In this document: positions 26,957 to 36,306 of the stretch, one piece after another
Layout: every line of letters starts with the position of its first letter
Numbering within the stretch: position 1 is the first letter of the stretch
From: Alistipes indistinctus YIT 12060
GTDB taxonomy: Bacteria; Bacteroidota; Bacteroidia; Bacteroidales; Rikenellaceae
NCBI RefSeq assembly: GCF_025144995.1
Contig: NZ_CP102250.1
Location: 1,488,001 to 1,552,000, forward strand
Direction: 5' to 3'
DNA: 64,000 nucleotides
The notes under the pieces: model-generated
What the model was told of the DNA's origin: nothing
The model's input: only the letters and a program-made list of their open reading frames with translations
Database searches by the model: none
Made by a program: the position numbers and the translations under genes

Positions 26957-28933
26957 ATGAAAAACAGCACTAAAAACCTTTTACAAAGATTCTTGAAAAA
27001 CGACGCGACTACGCTCCTGTTGCGATTGGCGCTGCTTTACATTCTGTGGTTTCTTTGCCGGATCGTTTTCTACCTGCAGAACGCCGGATTGGTCGGCCCG
27101 TTGGAGTGGAATGAAATACCGGGACTGTTGCGCGGTGCGGGCATGTTCGATACGGCTTCGATCCTGTACGTCAACGCGCTGTTCATCCTGCTGTCGCTGC
27201 TACCGTTCCGGTTCCGCGAAACAAGACGGTACCAGCGAATACTGTGCTGGCTCTACACCGTTACCAACGCGCTCGCGCTGATCGTCAACTCCGCCGACGG
27301 CATCTATTTCCATTACGCCCGCAAACGGTTCACCTCGGACGAACTCTCCTACCTGCATAATAACGACAACACCGGAACGGTCGTTCTCAAAGGTCTGGCC
27401 GAGAACTGGTATATCGTCCTGTGGTGCGCATTGCTGATTGCCGCGATGGTGTGGGTTTACCGCCGTATCAAAGCGATGCCCACGCGGATTGAAAACCGAT
27501 GGGCCTATTTCGGCATTAACCTCGCCGTGCTGGCCGTTGCGATCGGACTGGTCATGGGCGGCATCCGCGGCGGGTTCAGCCGCCAGACACGGCCGATCAC
27601 CCTCAGTAACGCGACCCTCTATACGGCCTCCAACCTGAAAGCGAACCTGATCCTGAGCAACCCGTTCTGCCTGATCCGGACGCTCGGCAACAAGGCGATC
27701 GTTTATGAGAAATTTTTCGACCAGGCTACGCTCGACTCGCTGTACGCCCCTTACCACCATCCCGACGGCGGGGCTCCCTCGCTGGGCAAGCGCAATATCG
27801 TTCTCTTCGTACTCGAAAGTTTCAGCGGTGAACATTCGGCACTGCTCAACCCGGACCTTTACCCGGACGGAAAAGGTTTTACCCCGTTTCTCGACTCGCT
27901 GATGCGCGAAGGATACTACTTCACCAATGCCTTCGCCAACGGTCACAAGTCGATCGAAGCACTGCCGTCGATCCTTTCGTCGATCCCGTCGTACGAAACG
28001 CCTTTCGTACTGCTGCCACAGGCGGTGGCCCCGATGGACGCACTGCCGAAAATCCTGCACGACGAGGGCTACGGGACCTCGTTCTTCAACGGCTCGGCGC
28101 GCGGATCGATGGGGTTCGGCGCTTACGCCTCGCAAGCCGGCATCCAGCACTATTACAGCCGCGAAGACTATGAACAGGCGCAGGGTACCGGCGATTTCGA
28201 CGGCTACTGGGGTATTTGGGACGAACCGTTTCTGCAGTACATGGCCAGGCAACTGAATACGATGCCTCAACCCTTCTTCGCCTCGGTTTTCACCCTCACT
28301 TCACACCACCCGTTCGTCGTACCCGAACAATACCGGAACACGCTGCCGGCCGGCAAAACCAAAGTGCATAAAGGGGTAGCCTATACCGACCTCGCGATCC
28401 GCCGTTTCATGGAGACCGCCTCGCAAGAGTCCTGGTACGACCACACGATTTTCGTCTTCGTCGCCGACCATGTCTCGTCGGAAACCTTCGCGCCGAAAAC
28501 GCTCACGCCCACCGGTAACAGTCACATCATCTGCTTGCTGTACACGCCCGACGGCGCGATCAAAGGTTCCGATGCGCGCGTCACGCAGCAGATAGACCTG
28601 ATGCCGACGCTATTGGGCCTGACCGGCTATGCAAAGCCGTACTTCGCTTTCGGGCGCGACGTGCTGCGCGAAAACGACCGTGCAGCAATGGCCGTAAACA
28701 TGACAGGAGAGAATTACCAGGCGATTACCGATTCGCTCGTGCTTTTCTTCGACGGACACAAAACCGTGTCGGCCTATGCCCGCACCGACACGCTGCAACG
28801 ACACGATATCGCGTCCGAACGCACATCCTATCTGGAACAGGTTGAACGCGACCTGAAAGCGCGCCTGCAACAATATTACCAGCACGTCGAGAAGAGCGAC
28901 TACCTCGTAAAAGAGGATTCCACGGGGCGGTAA
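26957..28933 (+). CDS. LtaS/MdoB-type phosphoglycerol transferase-like sulfatase-fold membrane enzyme
   Basis: 658 residues. Five membrane helices fill about residues 20-210 (LLLRLALLYILWFLCRIVFY and others). They are followed by an extracytoplasmic alkaline-phosphatase/sulfatase-fold domain: NIVLFVLESFSGEHS (metal site), ANGHKSIEALPSILSSIPS with the likely Ser/Thr nucleophile, TLTSHHPFVVPEQY, and FVFVADHVSSETF near the C-terminus. Family members move phosphoglycerol or phosphoethanolamine groups from phospholipids onto envelope glycans. The acceptor in this organism is unknown. The ATG overlaps the TGA of a short frame that continues after cysE. Confidence 0.9.
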   Translation: MKNSTKNLLQRFLKNDATTLLLRLALLYILWFLCRIVFYLQNAGLVGPLEWNEIPGLLRGAGMFDTASILYVNALFILLSLLPFRFRETRRYQRILCWLYTVTNALALIVNSADGIYFHYARKRFTSDELSYLHNNDNTGTVVLKGLAENWYIVLWCALLIAAMVWVYRRIKAMPTRIENRWAYFGINLAVLAVAIGLVMGGIRGGFSRQTRPITLSNATLYTASNLKANLILSNPFCLIRTLGNKAIVYEKFFDQATLDSLYAPYHHPDGGAPSLGKRNIVLFVLESFSGEHSALLNPDLYPDGKGFTPFLDSLMREGYYFTNAFANGHKSIEALPSILSSIPSYETPFVLLPQAVAPMDALPKILHDEGYGTSFFNGSARGSMGFGAYASQAGIQHYYSREDYEQAQGTGDFDGYWGIWDEPFLQYMARQLNTMPQPFFASVFTLTSHHPFVVPEQYRNTLPAGKTKVHKGVAYTDLAIRRFMETASQESWYDHTIFVFVADHVSSETFAPKTLTPTGNSHIICLLYTPDGAIKGSDARVTQQIDLMPTLLGLTGYAKPYFAFGRDVLRENDRAAMAVNMTGENYQAITDSLVLFFDGHKTVSAYARTDTLQRHDIASERTSYLEQVERDLKARLQQYYQHVEKSDYLVKEDSTGR

Positions 28934-28948
28934 ACCGCCATTTTTTAC

Positions 28949-28956
28949 TATCTTTG
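28949..28956 (+). promoter_or_regulatory. -7 box for dnaX
   Basis: TATCTTTG, a full TAnnTTTG match, just after the preceding stop codon. It supports the dnaX start at 29035 over a TTG inside the box. Leader about 70 bases. Confidence 0.6.
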
Positions 28957-29034
28957 TTCGACGCCGGGCCGGAATCCGTTCATTACTCCGGGAGTCCTGG
29001 CGACACCGTAACGCCGGCAACGCCTTTTGATCCT

Positions 29035-30906
29035 ATGGACAACTTCATTGTATCCGCACGCAAATACCGTCCCGCCGCTTTTGCTTCGGTGGTGGGCCAG
29101 TCGCATATCACCTCGACGCTAAAAAACGCGATCAGCCGCGGTCAGCTGGCACACGCCTACCTCTTCTGCGGACCGCGCGGCGTGGGCAAGACCACCTGCG
29201 CGCGTATCTTCGCCAAAGCGATCAACTGCCTCAACCCGACCGCAGATGCCGAAGCGTGCAACGAATGCGAATCGTGCAAAGCCTTCAACGAAAACCGCTC
29301 GTTCAACATCCACGAGCTCGACGCCGCGTCGAACAACTCGGTGGACGACATCCGCAACCTGATCGATCAGGTGCGCATCCCACCGCAGGTAGGCCGCTAC
29401 AGCGTCTACATCATCGACGAGGTGCACATGCTCTCCCTGCAGGCGTTCAACGCATTCCTCAAAACGCTCGAAGAACCGCCCGCACACGCGGTATTCATCC
29501 TTGCGACGACCGAAAAGCACAAGATTATCCCGACGATCCTCTCGCGATGCCAGATTTACGATTTCAACCGCATCCGGGTCGAGGACGGGGTGGAGTATCT
29601 CAAATACATCGCTTCGCAGGAGGGCGTTACCTACGACGACGAATCGCTGCACATCATCGCCCAAAAGGCCGACGGAGGGATGCGCGACGCGCTGTCGATG
29701 TTCGACAAGGTGGTTTCGTTCTGCGGATCGAACCTCACGATCAAAGAGGTCGCCGGCACACTGAACGTACTCGATTACGACACTTATTTCACCATCACGC
29801 AACAGATTCTCGCGGGTAACTACACAGAAGCGCTGCTGCTGTTCGACGACGTACTGCGCAAAGGCTTCTCGGGCCAGACCTTCGTAGCGGGACTGAACAA
29901 CCACTTCCGCGACCTGCTGATGTGCAAAAACCCGCAGACGCTGCCGCTGCTGGAGGTGACCGGCAGTGTAGCGGAACGCTACAAAACACAGGCGGCCGAA
30001 TGCAGTGTCCCGTTACTGTTCGAAGGGATCAATCTCCTGACGGCGATAGACTCGGGATTGCGAACCGCGACAAACCAACGTCTGCACGTCGAACTGGGCC
30101 TGATGAAACTCTGCGGGCTCGGTCAAAAAAAAAACAGTGACGCCTTAACACCTTCGTTGCCCGTATTGGAACGGAGGGATACCCCCGGAATGCAACCGGC
30201 GGAACGGACTGCCGTACCCGAAACATCCCGGGCCACACCCCAGGTTACAGCTTCGCAACCCGTTACACCCGCCACAGTTCCTGCACCGCCGACTACGACT
30301 CCAGTGCCGTCCCCGCCAGTAACAACGGCGGCAACTCCGACATCCGGTGCAACTCCCCGGGCGGCAGCGCAACCTGCGATTCCGGCAACTCCCGTATCGT
30401 CCGCAGCTTCCACAAAAGCCAATACCGCAACGGGACTTCCGGGAGGCATATCGCTATCGGGACGCTCGATCAGCTCGATCCTGCAGGCTCCCGTGGCCGT
30501 TTCCGAAAACATGGAAGAAGAGGAGGGCGACGAAGAACCGATAGAGATCGACGAAGATACCGAAACGGCTCTGATTGCCGGATGCGCACGATTCTCGCAA
30601 GAGCTGATGCAGGAACGGCCGCGCATGGGGGTATTATTCCAGGATGCCCGGGTCAGCGGCAATTGCATCAACCTGACTGTTCCGAACGAATCTTCCTACG
30701 ACGAACTGATGCACAGCCTCGCCGAAATGAAATACCGGCTCGGCGAACTAAGCGGACTGCGGGTCCCCATCGAGTTCAACGTCACGATCAAAGCCAACCC
30801 CAAAGGCCTTAAACCGATCAAGGTGGAGGACCGGTTACGCTACCTCACGGACAAAAATCCATTGCTGACCAAACTGCGCAAGGAGCTCGAACTGGACGTG
30901 GAATAA
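29035..30906 (+). CDS. dnaX: DNA polymerase III subunit gamma/tau
   Basis: 623 residues from [20 protein letters not shown]. The AAA+ clamp-loader part has Walker [10 protein letters not shown], zinc cysteines (CNECESC plus a preceding Cys), Walker B in [10 protein letters not shown], and the SRC motif [11 protein letters not shown] long Pro/Ala/Thr-rich linker (about residues 375-465: [20 protein letters not shown]) leads to a C-terminal tau-like domain. It loads the sliding clamp and ties together the replicative polymerase. An A-run near 30125 (GQKKNSD, nine A) could permit programmed slippage to make a short gamma form, but this is not shown. Confidence 0.95.
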   Translation: MDNFIVSARKYRPAAFASVVGQSHITSTLKNAISRGQLAHAYLFCGPRGVGKTTCARIFAKAINCLNPTADAEACNECESCKAFNENRSFNIHELDAASNNSVDDIRNLIDQVRIPPQVGRYSVYIIDEVHMLSLQAFNAFLKTLEEPPAHAVFILATTEKHKIIPTILSRCQIYDFNRIRVEDGVEYLKYIASQEGVTYDDESLHIIAQKADGGMRDALSMFDKVVSFCGSNLTIKEVAGTLNVLDYDTYFTITQQILAGNYTEALLLFDDVLRKGFSGQTFVAGLNNHFRDLLMCKNPQTLPLLEVTGSVAERYKTQAAECSVPLLFEGINLLTAIDSGLRTATNQRLHVELGLMKLCGLGQKKNSDALTPSLPVLERRDTPGMQPAERTAVPETSRATPQVTASQPVTPATVPAPPTTTPVPSPPVTTAATPTSGATPRAAAQPAIPATPVSSAASTKANTATGLPGGISLSGRSISSILQAPVAVSENMEEEEGDEEPIEIDEDTETALIAGCARFSQELMQERPRMGVLFQDARVSGNCINLTVPNESSYDELMHSLAEMKYRLGELSGLRVPIEFNVTIKANPKGLKPIKVEDRLRYLTDKNPLLTKLRKELELDVE

Positions 30907-30948
30907 CATATCCAGGCCGTATCGGGTAAAAATACCATATTCGTGGGA

Positions 30949-30980
30949 TTGCCTCACCGCACTGCAAGGCATTATCTTTG
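30949..30980 (+). promoter_or_regulatory. Promoter for cysK
   Basis: TATCTTTG at 30973-30980 is a full -7 match. ATTG at 30948-30951 lies 21 bases before it, a fair -33 box. The leader to ATG 31016 is only about 30 bases, leaving no room for an attenuator. Confidence 0.6.
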
Positions 30981-31015
30981 TACCACAAGAGAAAAGCCAA
31001 CTAAACATCGAAGCC

Positions 31016-31963
31016 ATGTCAAAAATCGCAAAAAAACTGACCGACCTGATCGGCAATACCCCCCTGCTAGAACTTTCGAACTTCAATAAGAAATACGCGC
31101 CGAACGCTGCCATCATCGGCAAGCTGGAATATTTCAATCCGGGCGGCAGCGTCAAAGACCGCATCGCATTGGCAATGATCGAAGACGCTGAAAACAGAGG
31201 GTTGCTCAAACCGGGCAGCGAGATCATCGAGCCGACCAGCGGCAACACCGGAGTGGGCCTTGCGCTCGTCGCAGCGGCCAAAGGTTATAAACTGACGTTA
31301 ACAATGCCTGACACGATGAGTATCGAACGGCGCAATTTGCTGAAAGCGCTCGGAGCGAATATCGTGCTGACGCCGGGTGCGGAAGGGATGAAAGGGGCTA
31401 TCGCAAAGGCAGAAGCGCTACGCGACGAGCATCCGGGAGCGATCATCCTGCAACAATTCGAAAATCCGGCCAATCCGGCCGTACACAAACGCACGACCGC
31501 CGAAGAGATATGGCGCGACACCGACGGGAAAGTCGATATTTTCATAGCCGGCGTCGGTACCGGCGGTACCGTCAGCGGGGTCGGTGCACGGCTCAAAGAG
31601 TTAAACCCGAAAATCAGGATCGTTGCCGTCGAACCGGCCGATTCGCCCGTCCTTTCGGGGGGTAAACCGGGTCCGCACAAAATCCAGGGTATCGGCGCAG
31701 GATTCATTCCGAAAACATACAATGCGGCGGCGGTAGACCAGATCATCACGGTGTCGAATGACGACGCCATCCGCACTTCCCGCGAACTTGCCTGTACCGA
31801 AGGCCTGCTGGTCGGTATCTCGGCCGGCGCCGCGACCTATGCGGCTACGCAACTGGCGGCCGATCCAAAAAATAAAGGCAAAGAGATCGTCGTATTGCTG
31901 CCCGATACCGGCGAACGTTACCTGTCCACGGTATTGTACGCATTCGACGAATATCCTTTATAA
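31016..31963 (+). CDS. cysK: Cysteine synthase A (O-acetylserine sulfhydrylase)
   Basis: 315 residues. The PLP lysine is Lys47 in [12 protein letters not shown]. The substrate loop [10 protein letters not shown], phosphate-binding [12 protein letters not shown], and the C-terminal SAGAATYA and [11 protein letters not shown] are intact. It joins sulfide with O-acetylserine to make cysteine, using the product of cysE. It has its own promoter and stands alone. Confidence 0.96.
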   Translation: MSKIAKKLTDLIGNTPLLELSNFNKKYAPNAAIIGKLEYFNPGGSVKDRIALAMIEDAENRGLLKPGSEIIEPTSGNTGVGLALVAAAKGYKLTLTMPDTMSIERRNLLKALGANIVLTPGAEGMKGAIAKAEALRDEHPGAIILQQFENPANPAVHKRTTAEEIWRDTDGKVDIFIAGVGTGGTVSGVGARLKELNPKIRIVAVEPADSPVLSGGKPGPHKIQGIGAGFIPKTYNAAAVDQIITVSNDDAIRTSRELACTEGLLVGISAGAATYAATQLAADPKNKGKEIVVLLPDTGERYLSTVLYAFDEYPL

Positions 31964-32267
31964 CGGAAGAACGGAAAGCGAGTACAACTGCTGTAAGAGC
32001 ATCAGGGGATGAGGCAACCTCTGCTACGAGATATGACCGCTCATGCGGTCCTGCTCTTCAATAAAACAGGAACTTAACCTCAAAACCGTTTTTCACCTCA
32101 ACCCTGCAAATGATAAATCCCTATTTATTCGCCCCGTACAGCATCCTGGCACGTGCTTGAACTACAATCCACTCCCCTGCCGCAGAAGAGTGCTCTCCCG
32201 GGTAAATTTACTTGATCACGCAAAAAAAATTTACTGGAAAATAAGCATCTAACAAAAAACATTCGGT
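31964..32267. other. Gene-free region after cysK with a possible branched RNA fold
   Basis: About 300 bases with no convincing reading frame. At 31995-32058 the plus strand can form a closing stem AAGAGCA / TGCTCTT (seven pairs). It encloses two hairpins: GAGG-CAA-CCTC (32011-32021) and GACCGC-TCAT-GCGGTC (32035-32050). The rest (32070-32260) is AT-rich with no clear signal. The fold may belong to the cysK 3' end or be a separate small RNA; chance is possible. Confidence 0.4.
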
Positions 32268-32972
32268 TCAGATACAATATTCCGCCACGTCGATAATTCC
32301 CGCCCGCATGGCATACTTCGTCGCCTCATGCACGTTATTTACGCCGAGTTTGCGAAAGATATTCTTTCGGTGCGTGATAACGGTGTGGAACGAAACATAA
32401 CGGTCAGCAGCAATTTCACGCGTCGTGCGCCCCAATGCGATTTCACGCAAAACAGCCTGTTCGGTCGGGGTCAGCGAATGTACGGAAGGCATCGAAACAA
32501 CCGGATGCAGCATCCCGGACGATACGGTGTCCGCAGACATCCCACCCGTACCGGACTGTTCGGGGTACGCCGGCGTATCACGGATCGACTCACAGACGTA
32601 CCCCCTGCCCTGCATTACGGCTTCAAACGCGGCCTCTATCTCATCCGAATCGCATCTTTTGAGTACCACGCCGAAAGGCCTCTCCCCACGCAAACTACAA
32701 TGCAACAGTGAACCGACCAGGGTCTCCGAGAAGAGCATCCAACCGCTGCACGGATACCGATCGCGTAAAATGCAAAGTTCTTCGACCCGGTTGAAATCGA
32801 ACCACGCGTAATCCAGAATGACGACTGCATCGGGAGCCAGTCGCAAATTCCGGATCAAATCACTCTTACTCCGGGCTTCGCAAACAGCACCCACAGCCGG
32901 GTTACGAGCAAACAATGCCCGCAATCCGGCCCGGGTAATATCCTGGTTATCGGCAATAATTAATGTCCTCAT
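32268..32972 (-). CDS. Orphan LuxR/NarL-type response regulator
   Basis: 234 residues. The N-terminal receiver begins MRTLIIADNQDITRAGLRAL, with the likely phospho-acceptor Asp54 in VVILDYAWFD and Lys in VVLKRCDSDE. The usual second acidic residue after the first is Asn (ADN), and the D-x-x-M-P pattern is absent, so phosphorylation control may be altered. A 35-residue linker leads to a LuxR helix-turn-helix: LTPTEQAVLREIALGRTTRE, then TVITHRKNIFRKLGVNN. No histidine kinase is adjacent. I believe it belongs to a regulator type widely kept in Bacteroidales; its targets are unknown. Confidence 0.9.
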   Translation of the reverse strand: MRTLIIADNQDITRAGLRALFARNPAVGAVCEARSKSDLIRNLRLAPDAVVILDYAWFDFNRVEELCILRDRYPCSGWMLFSETLVGSLLHCSLRGERPFGVVLKRCDSDEIEAAFEAVMQGRGYVCESIRDTPAYPEQSGTGGMSADTVSSGMLHPVVSMPSVHSLTPTEQAVLREIALGRTTREIAADRYVSFHTVITHRKNIFRKLGVNNVHEATKYAMRAGIIDVAEYCI

Positions 32973-33111
32973 TCCTCAAAGCCGCTTTTCACCGGCGGCA
33001 GCACGGCAATTTAACGAGAAACGAACAATCCCGCAAACAAAGAGCCCTGTGATATGTCTTCCGGCCTGTTTCCGCACATCGGGAATGCCTTCTTTTGCGG
33101 CGCCTTTAACT

Positions 33112-34434
<1,323 letters not shown>

Positions 34435-34548
34435 TTATAAGATTTAACGGATTCGGTTCGATGTTATCGGGTCATCTCCATGTCGGGCCGGTATCCTGTC
34501 CGGGCACTTCTCCGCCGGAACCCCTCTTGCAGTAAACCCGGCTAAAAC

Positions 34549-34576
34549 AAAAAAAGCCCGGCTTAACAGCCGGACT
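34549..34576 (-). terminator. Attenuator terminator upstream of metY
   Basis: On the minus strand AGTCCGGCT - GTTA - AGCCGGGCT forms a nine-pair stem (one G-U), then seven T. It sits 33 bases after the leader-peptide stop and about 135 bases before metY, so it would stop transcription before the gene. Its left arm (GAAGTCCGGC) is complementary to a segment inside the leader frame. Confidence 0.85.
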
Positions 34577-34635
34577 TCTATGGTGTCTACTCAATACGTA
34601 AAGGTTCGATCAAGGCAACAGCGGAAGTGTCCGGC
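34569..34635 (-). promoter_or_regulatory. Predicted antiterminator pairing in the metY leader
   Basis: GCCGGAC at 34629-34635 (read on the minus strand) pairs with GTCCGGC at 34569-34575. The helix extends by TTC/GAA past a two-base AC bulge. It excludes the terminator because it uses the same left arm. A third element, CAACAGC (34673-34679) with GCTGTTG (34616-34622), could form a protector hairpin around the Met codons. Confidence 0.65.
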
Positions 34636-34687
34636 ATAAGCTGGAAGGCATACACATGGACATCATCATACGGCTGTTGTAATTCAT
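34610..34687 (-). CDS. Methionine-rich leader peptide controlling metY
   Basis: A 25-codon frame, ATG 34685-34687 to TGA 34610-34612. Its core reads NSRMMMSMCMPSS: ATG at codons 1, 7, 8, 9, 11 and 13, so five Met codons in a seven-codon block. Two Cys codons (12 and 18) are also present. The frame remains open upstream, but the promoter box at 34712-34719 makes this start the sensible one; a GTG one codon earlier is possible. Codons 18-22 contain GCCGGAC(AC)TTC, able to pair with GAAGTCCGGC of the terminator's left arm. A ribosome stalled on the Met codons would leave that segment free to form an antiterminator. A ribosome finishing the peptide lets the terminator form. This is the layout of classical amino-acid attenuation; the mechanism is inferred, not shown. 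Confidence 0.8.
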   Translation of the reverse strand: MNYNSRMMMSMCMPSSLCRTLPLLP

Positions 34688-34711
34688 CACTATTCGTATA
34701 TCGTTCTTTGG

Positions 34712-34719
34712 CAAATATA
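34712..34719 (-). promoter_or_regulatory. -7 box for the metY leader
   Basis: Reads TATATTTG on the minus strand, a full TAnnTTTG match. Transcription would begin near 34705, about 18 bases before the leader-peptide ATG. The promoter lies downstream of the GNAT gene, so the leader is an independent unit. Confidence 0.6.
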
Positions 34720-34801
34720 GCGATTCCGGGCCAGGTTGAATCTTTTGCCTCCATTTTTTAACATAAAAATAACACGGTAAAAATGGAAACAACCGGACAA
34801 T

Positions 34802-35278
34802 TCAGCTCAGCGTTTTGTACATCAAAAAGTTAGTCAACAAAACGCCGCCTCGATCGATTTGCTGTTCCCGATCCACCCGATAACCTTTTCGCTCAAAAAA
34901 GGGCCGGGCCGTCAAACTCACTTCGGAAGTGATCCGAACGGCACCCTGCATATGCGCATATGCTTCCGCCTGCTCCAACAATCCCGATCCGATGCCCCGG
35001 CTTTGGTATTCCGCATGCACGAACAGCGAATGTAGATACCCCCGATCGACTGCTGTAAAACCGAGTATCGCTCCATCCGTATCCCGTTCGGCAAGAATAA
35101 ACCGGAGCGCTCCGGAGAAGAGCCCGTCCCACCGCTTCGGCGTTGCGCCTCCCGTCCAGGCTGCAATCTGTTCCGGTGAATAGTCCCGGCTGTTGATACG
35201 ACAAACCGTCTCCCGAAACAGTTCAGCCAATACACCGATATCCTTTTTTGTTCCATTCCGAAAATGAATGGATTCCAT
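34802..35278 (-). CDS. GNAT-family N-acetyltransferase
   Basis: 158 residues. The acetyl-CoA-binding core is clear: GAILGFTAVDRGYLHSLFVH (beta-4) and the pyrophosphate loop QSRGIGSGLLEQAEAYA. The C-terminal VSLTARPFFERKGYRVDREQ is typical of the YafP/ElaA-like group. The substrate is unknown. Unusually for this chromosome, a strong Shine-Dalgarno (AAGGAG, six bases before ATG) and a palindrome TGTGT-A-ACACA precede the start. Confidence 0.88.
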   Translation of the reverse strand: MESIHFRNGTKKDIGVLAELFRETVCRINSRDYSPEQIAAWTGGATPKRWDGLFSGALRFILAERDTDGAILGFTAVDRGYLHSLFVHAEYQSRGIGSGLLEQAEAYAHMQGAVRITSEVSLTARPFFERKGYRVDREQQIDRGGVLLTNFLMYKTLS

Positions 35279-35284
35279 AATCAG

Positions 35285-35308
35285 CTCCTTTTAATTTTGT
35301 GTAACACA
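35285..35308 (-). promoter_or_regulatory. Strong ribosome-binding site and palindromic operator-like site of the GNAT gene
   Basis: The minus strand carries AAGGAG at 35285-35290, six bases before the ATG. The 11-base palindrome TGTGT-N-ACACA lies at 35298-35308. Good Shine-Dalgarno sequences are rare in Bacteroidetes. The palindrome could be an operator covering the start of the transcript; no regulator gene is adjacent. Confidence 0.4.
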
Positions 35309-35421
35309 CTCCGATGAACGGTACCCTACACAGTATTTTCACACGTTTTAACAGCTTTCCCGATCACTCACGACCGGATTGCCGGGAAATTTACACAATG
35401 GCTACATCCGGCGACAAGATA

Positions 35422-35455
35422 CAAAAACCGGGGCTTTGAAAATTCAAAGCCCCGG
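35422..35455 (-). terminator. Rho-independent terminator of the frdCAB operon
   Basis: Thirteen-base-pair perfect stem CCGGGGCTTTGAA / TTCAAAGCCCCGG, followed on the minus strand by TTTTT. It lies about 70 bases after the iron-sulfur subunit gene, the last gene of the operon. Confidence 0.9.
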
Positions 35456-35525
35456 CAACAATCAACTTTATCGTTTAACCGGGCTCCGCCAGACAACAAG
35501 TTCAGGCGGGCACCCTGGCAACGGA

Positions 35526-36269
35526 TTAGTCTTTCAGTTTCGCAGACAGGAATTCGCGGTTCAGGCGGGCGATGTGTGCGATCGAAATACCTTTGGGGCA
35601 TTCGGCTTCACAGGCACCGGTATTCGTACAAGCGCCAAAACCGAGTTCGTCCATCTTGGCTACCATCGCCTTGGCACGGCGGGCACCCTCAACACGACCC
35701 TGCGGCAACTTGGCCAGCGACGATACGCGGGCAGCGACGAACAACATAGCCGAACCGTTCTTGCAGGTCGCTACGCACGCTCCGCAACCGATGCAGGCAG
35801 CCGCATCCATACTCTCGTCGGCATCCTTCTTCGGAATAGGAATCGCATTGGCATCCGGTACACCGCCCGTGTTGATCGAAATGAAACCGCCGGCCTGCAG
35901 AATCTTATCGAATGCACTGCGATCCACGGCCAGGTCCTTGATCACCGGGAAGGCGCTCGAACGCCACGGTTCGATCACGATAGTTTCACCGTCGTGGAAC
36001 TTACGCATGTGCAGCTGGCACGTGGTAACATCCTCGTCGGGTCCGTGCGCATGGCCGTTGATGTGCAGCGAGCACATACCGCAAATGCCTTCACGGCAGT
36101 CGTGGTCGAACACGATCGGCTCTTCGCCTTTGTGGATCAGATCATTGTTCAGAATATCCAGCATTTCGAGGAACGACGTGTCGGGCGAAATATTCTCCAC
36201 CGCGTACTCCACAAATTCCCCTTTGGCCTGGGCGTTCTTCTGACGCCATATCTTTAATTTCAAGTTCAT
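35526..36269 (-). CDS. frdB: Fumarate reductase / succinate dehydrogenase iron-sulfur subunit
   Basis: 247 residues. The N-terminal [2Fe-2S] motif reads [20 protein letters not shown] with a fourth Cys in VTTCQLHM. The [4Fe-4S]/[3Fe-4S] domain has [15 protein letters not shown] and [15 protein letters not shown]. It carries electrons between the flavoprotein and the membrane cytochrome b. Last gene of a three-gene operon (cytochrome b, flavoprotein, iron-sulfur), the order of the Bacteroides fumarate reductase that produces succinate during anaerobic growth. Confidence 0.97.
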   Translation of the reverse strand: MNLKLKIWRQKNAQAKGEFVEYAVENISPDTSFLEMLDILNNDLIHKGEEPIVFDHDCREGICGMCSLHINGHAHGPDEDVTTCQLHMRKFHDGETIVIEPWRSSAFPVIKDLAVDRSAFDKILQAGGFISINTGGVPDANAIPIPKKDADESMDAAACIGCGACVATCKNGSAMLFVAARVSSLAKLPQGRVEGARRAKAMVAKMDELGFGACTNTGACEAECPKGISIAHIARLNREFLSAKLKD

Positions 36270-36306
36270 CTTTTCAAATTTTAAAAATCCTACACCTTAC
36301 CGGTCA

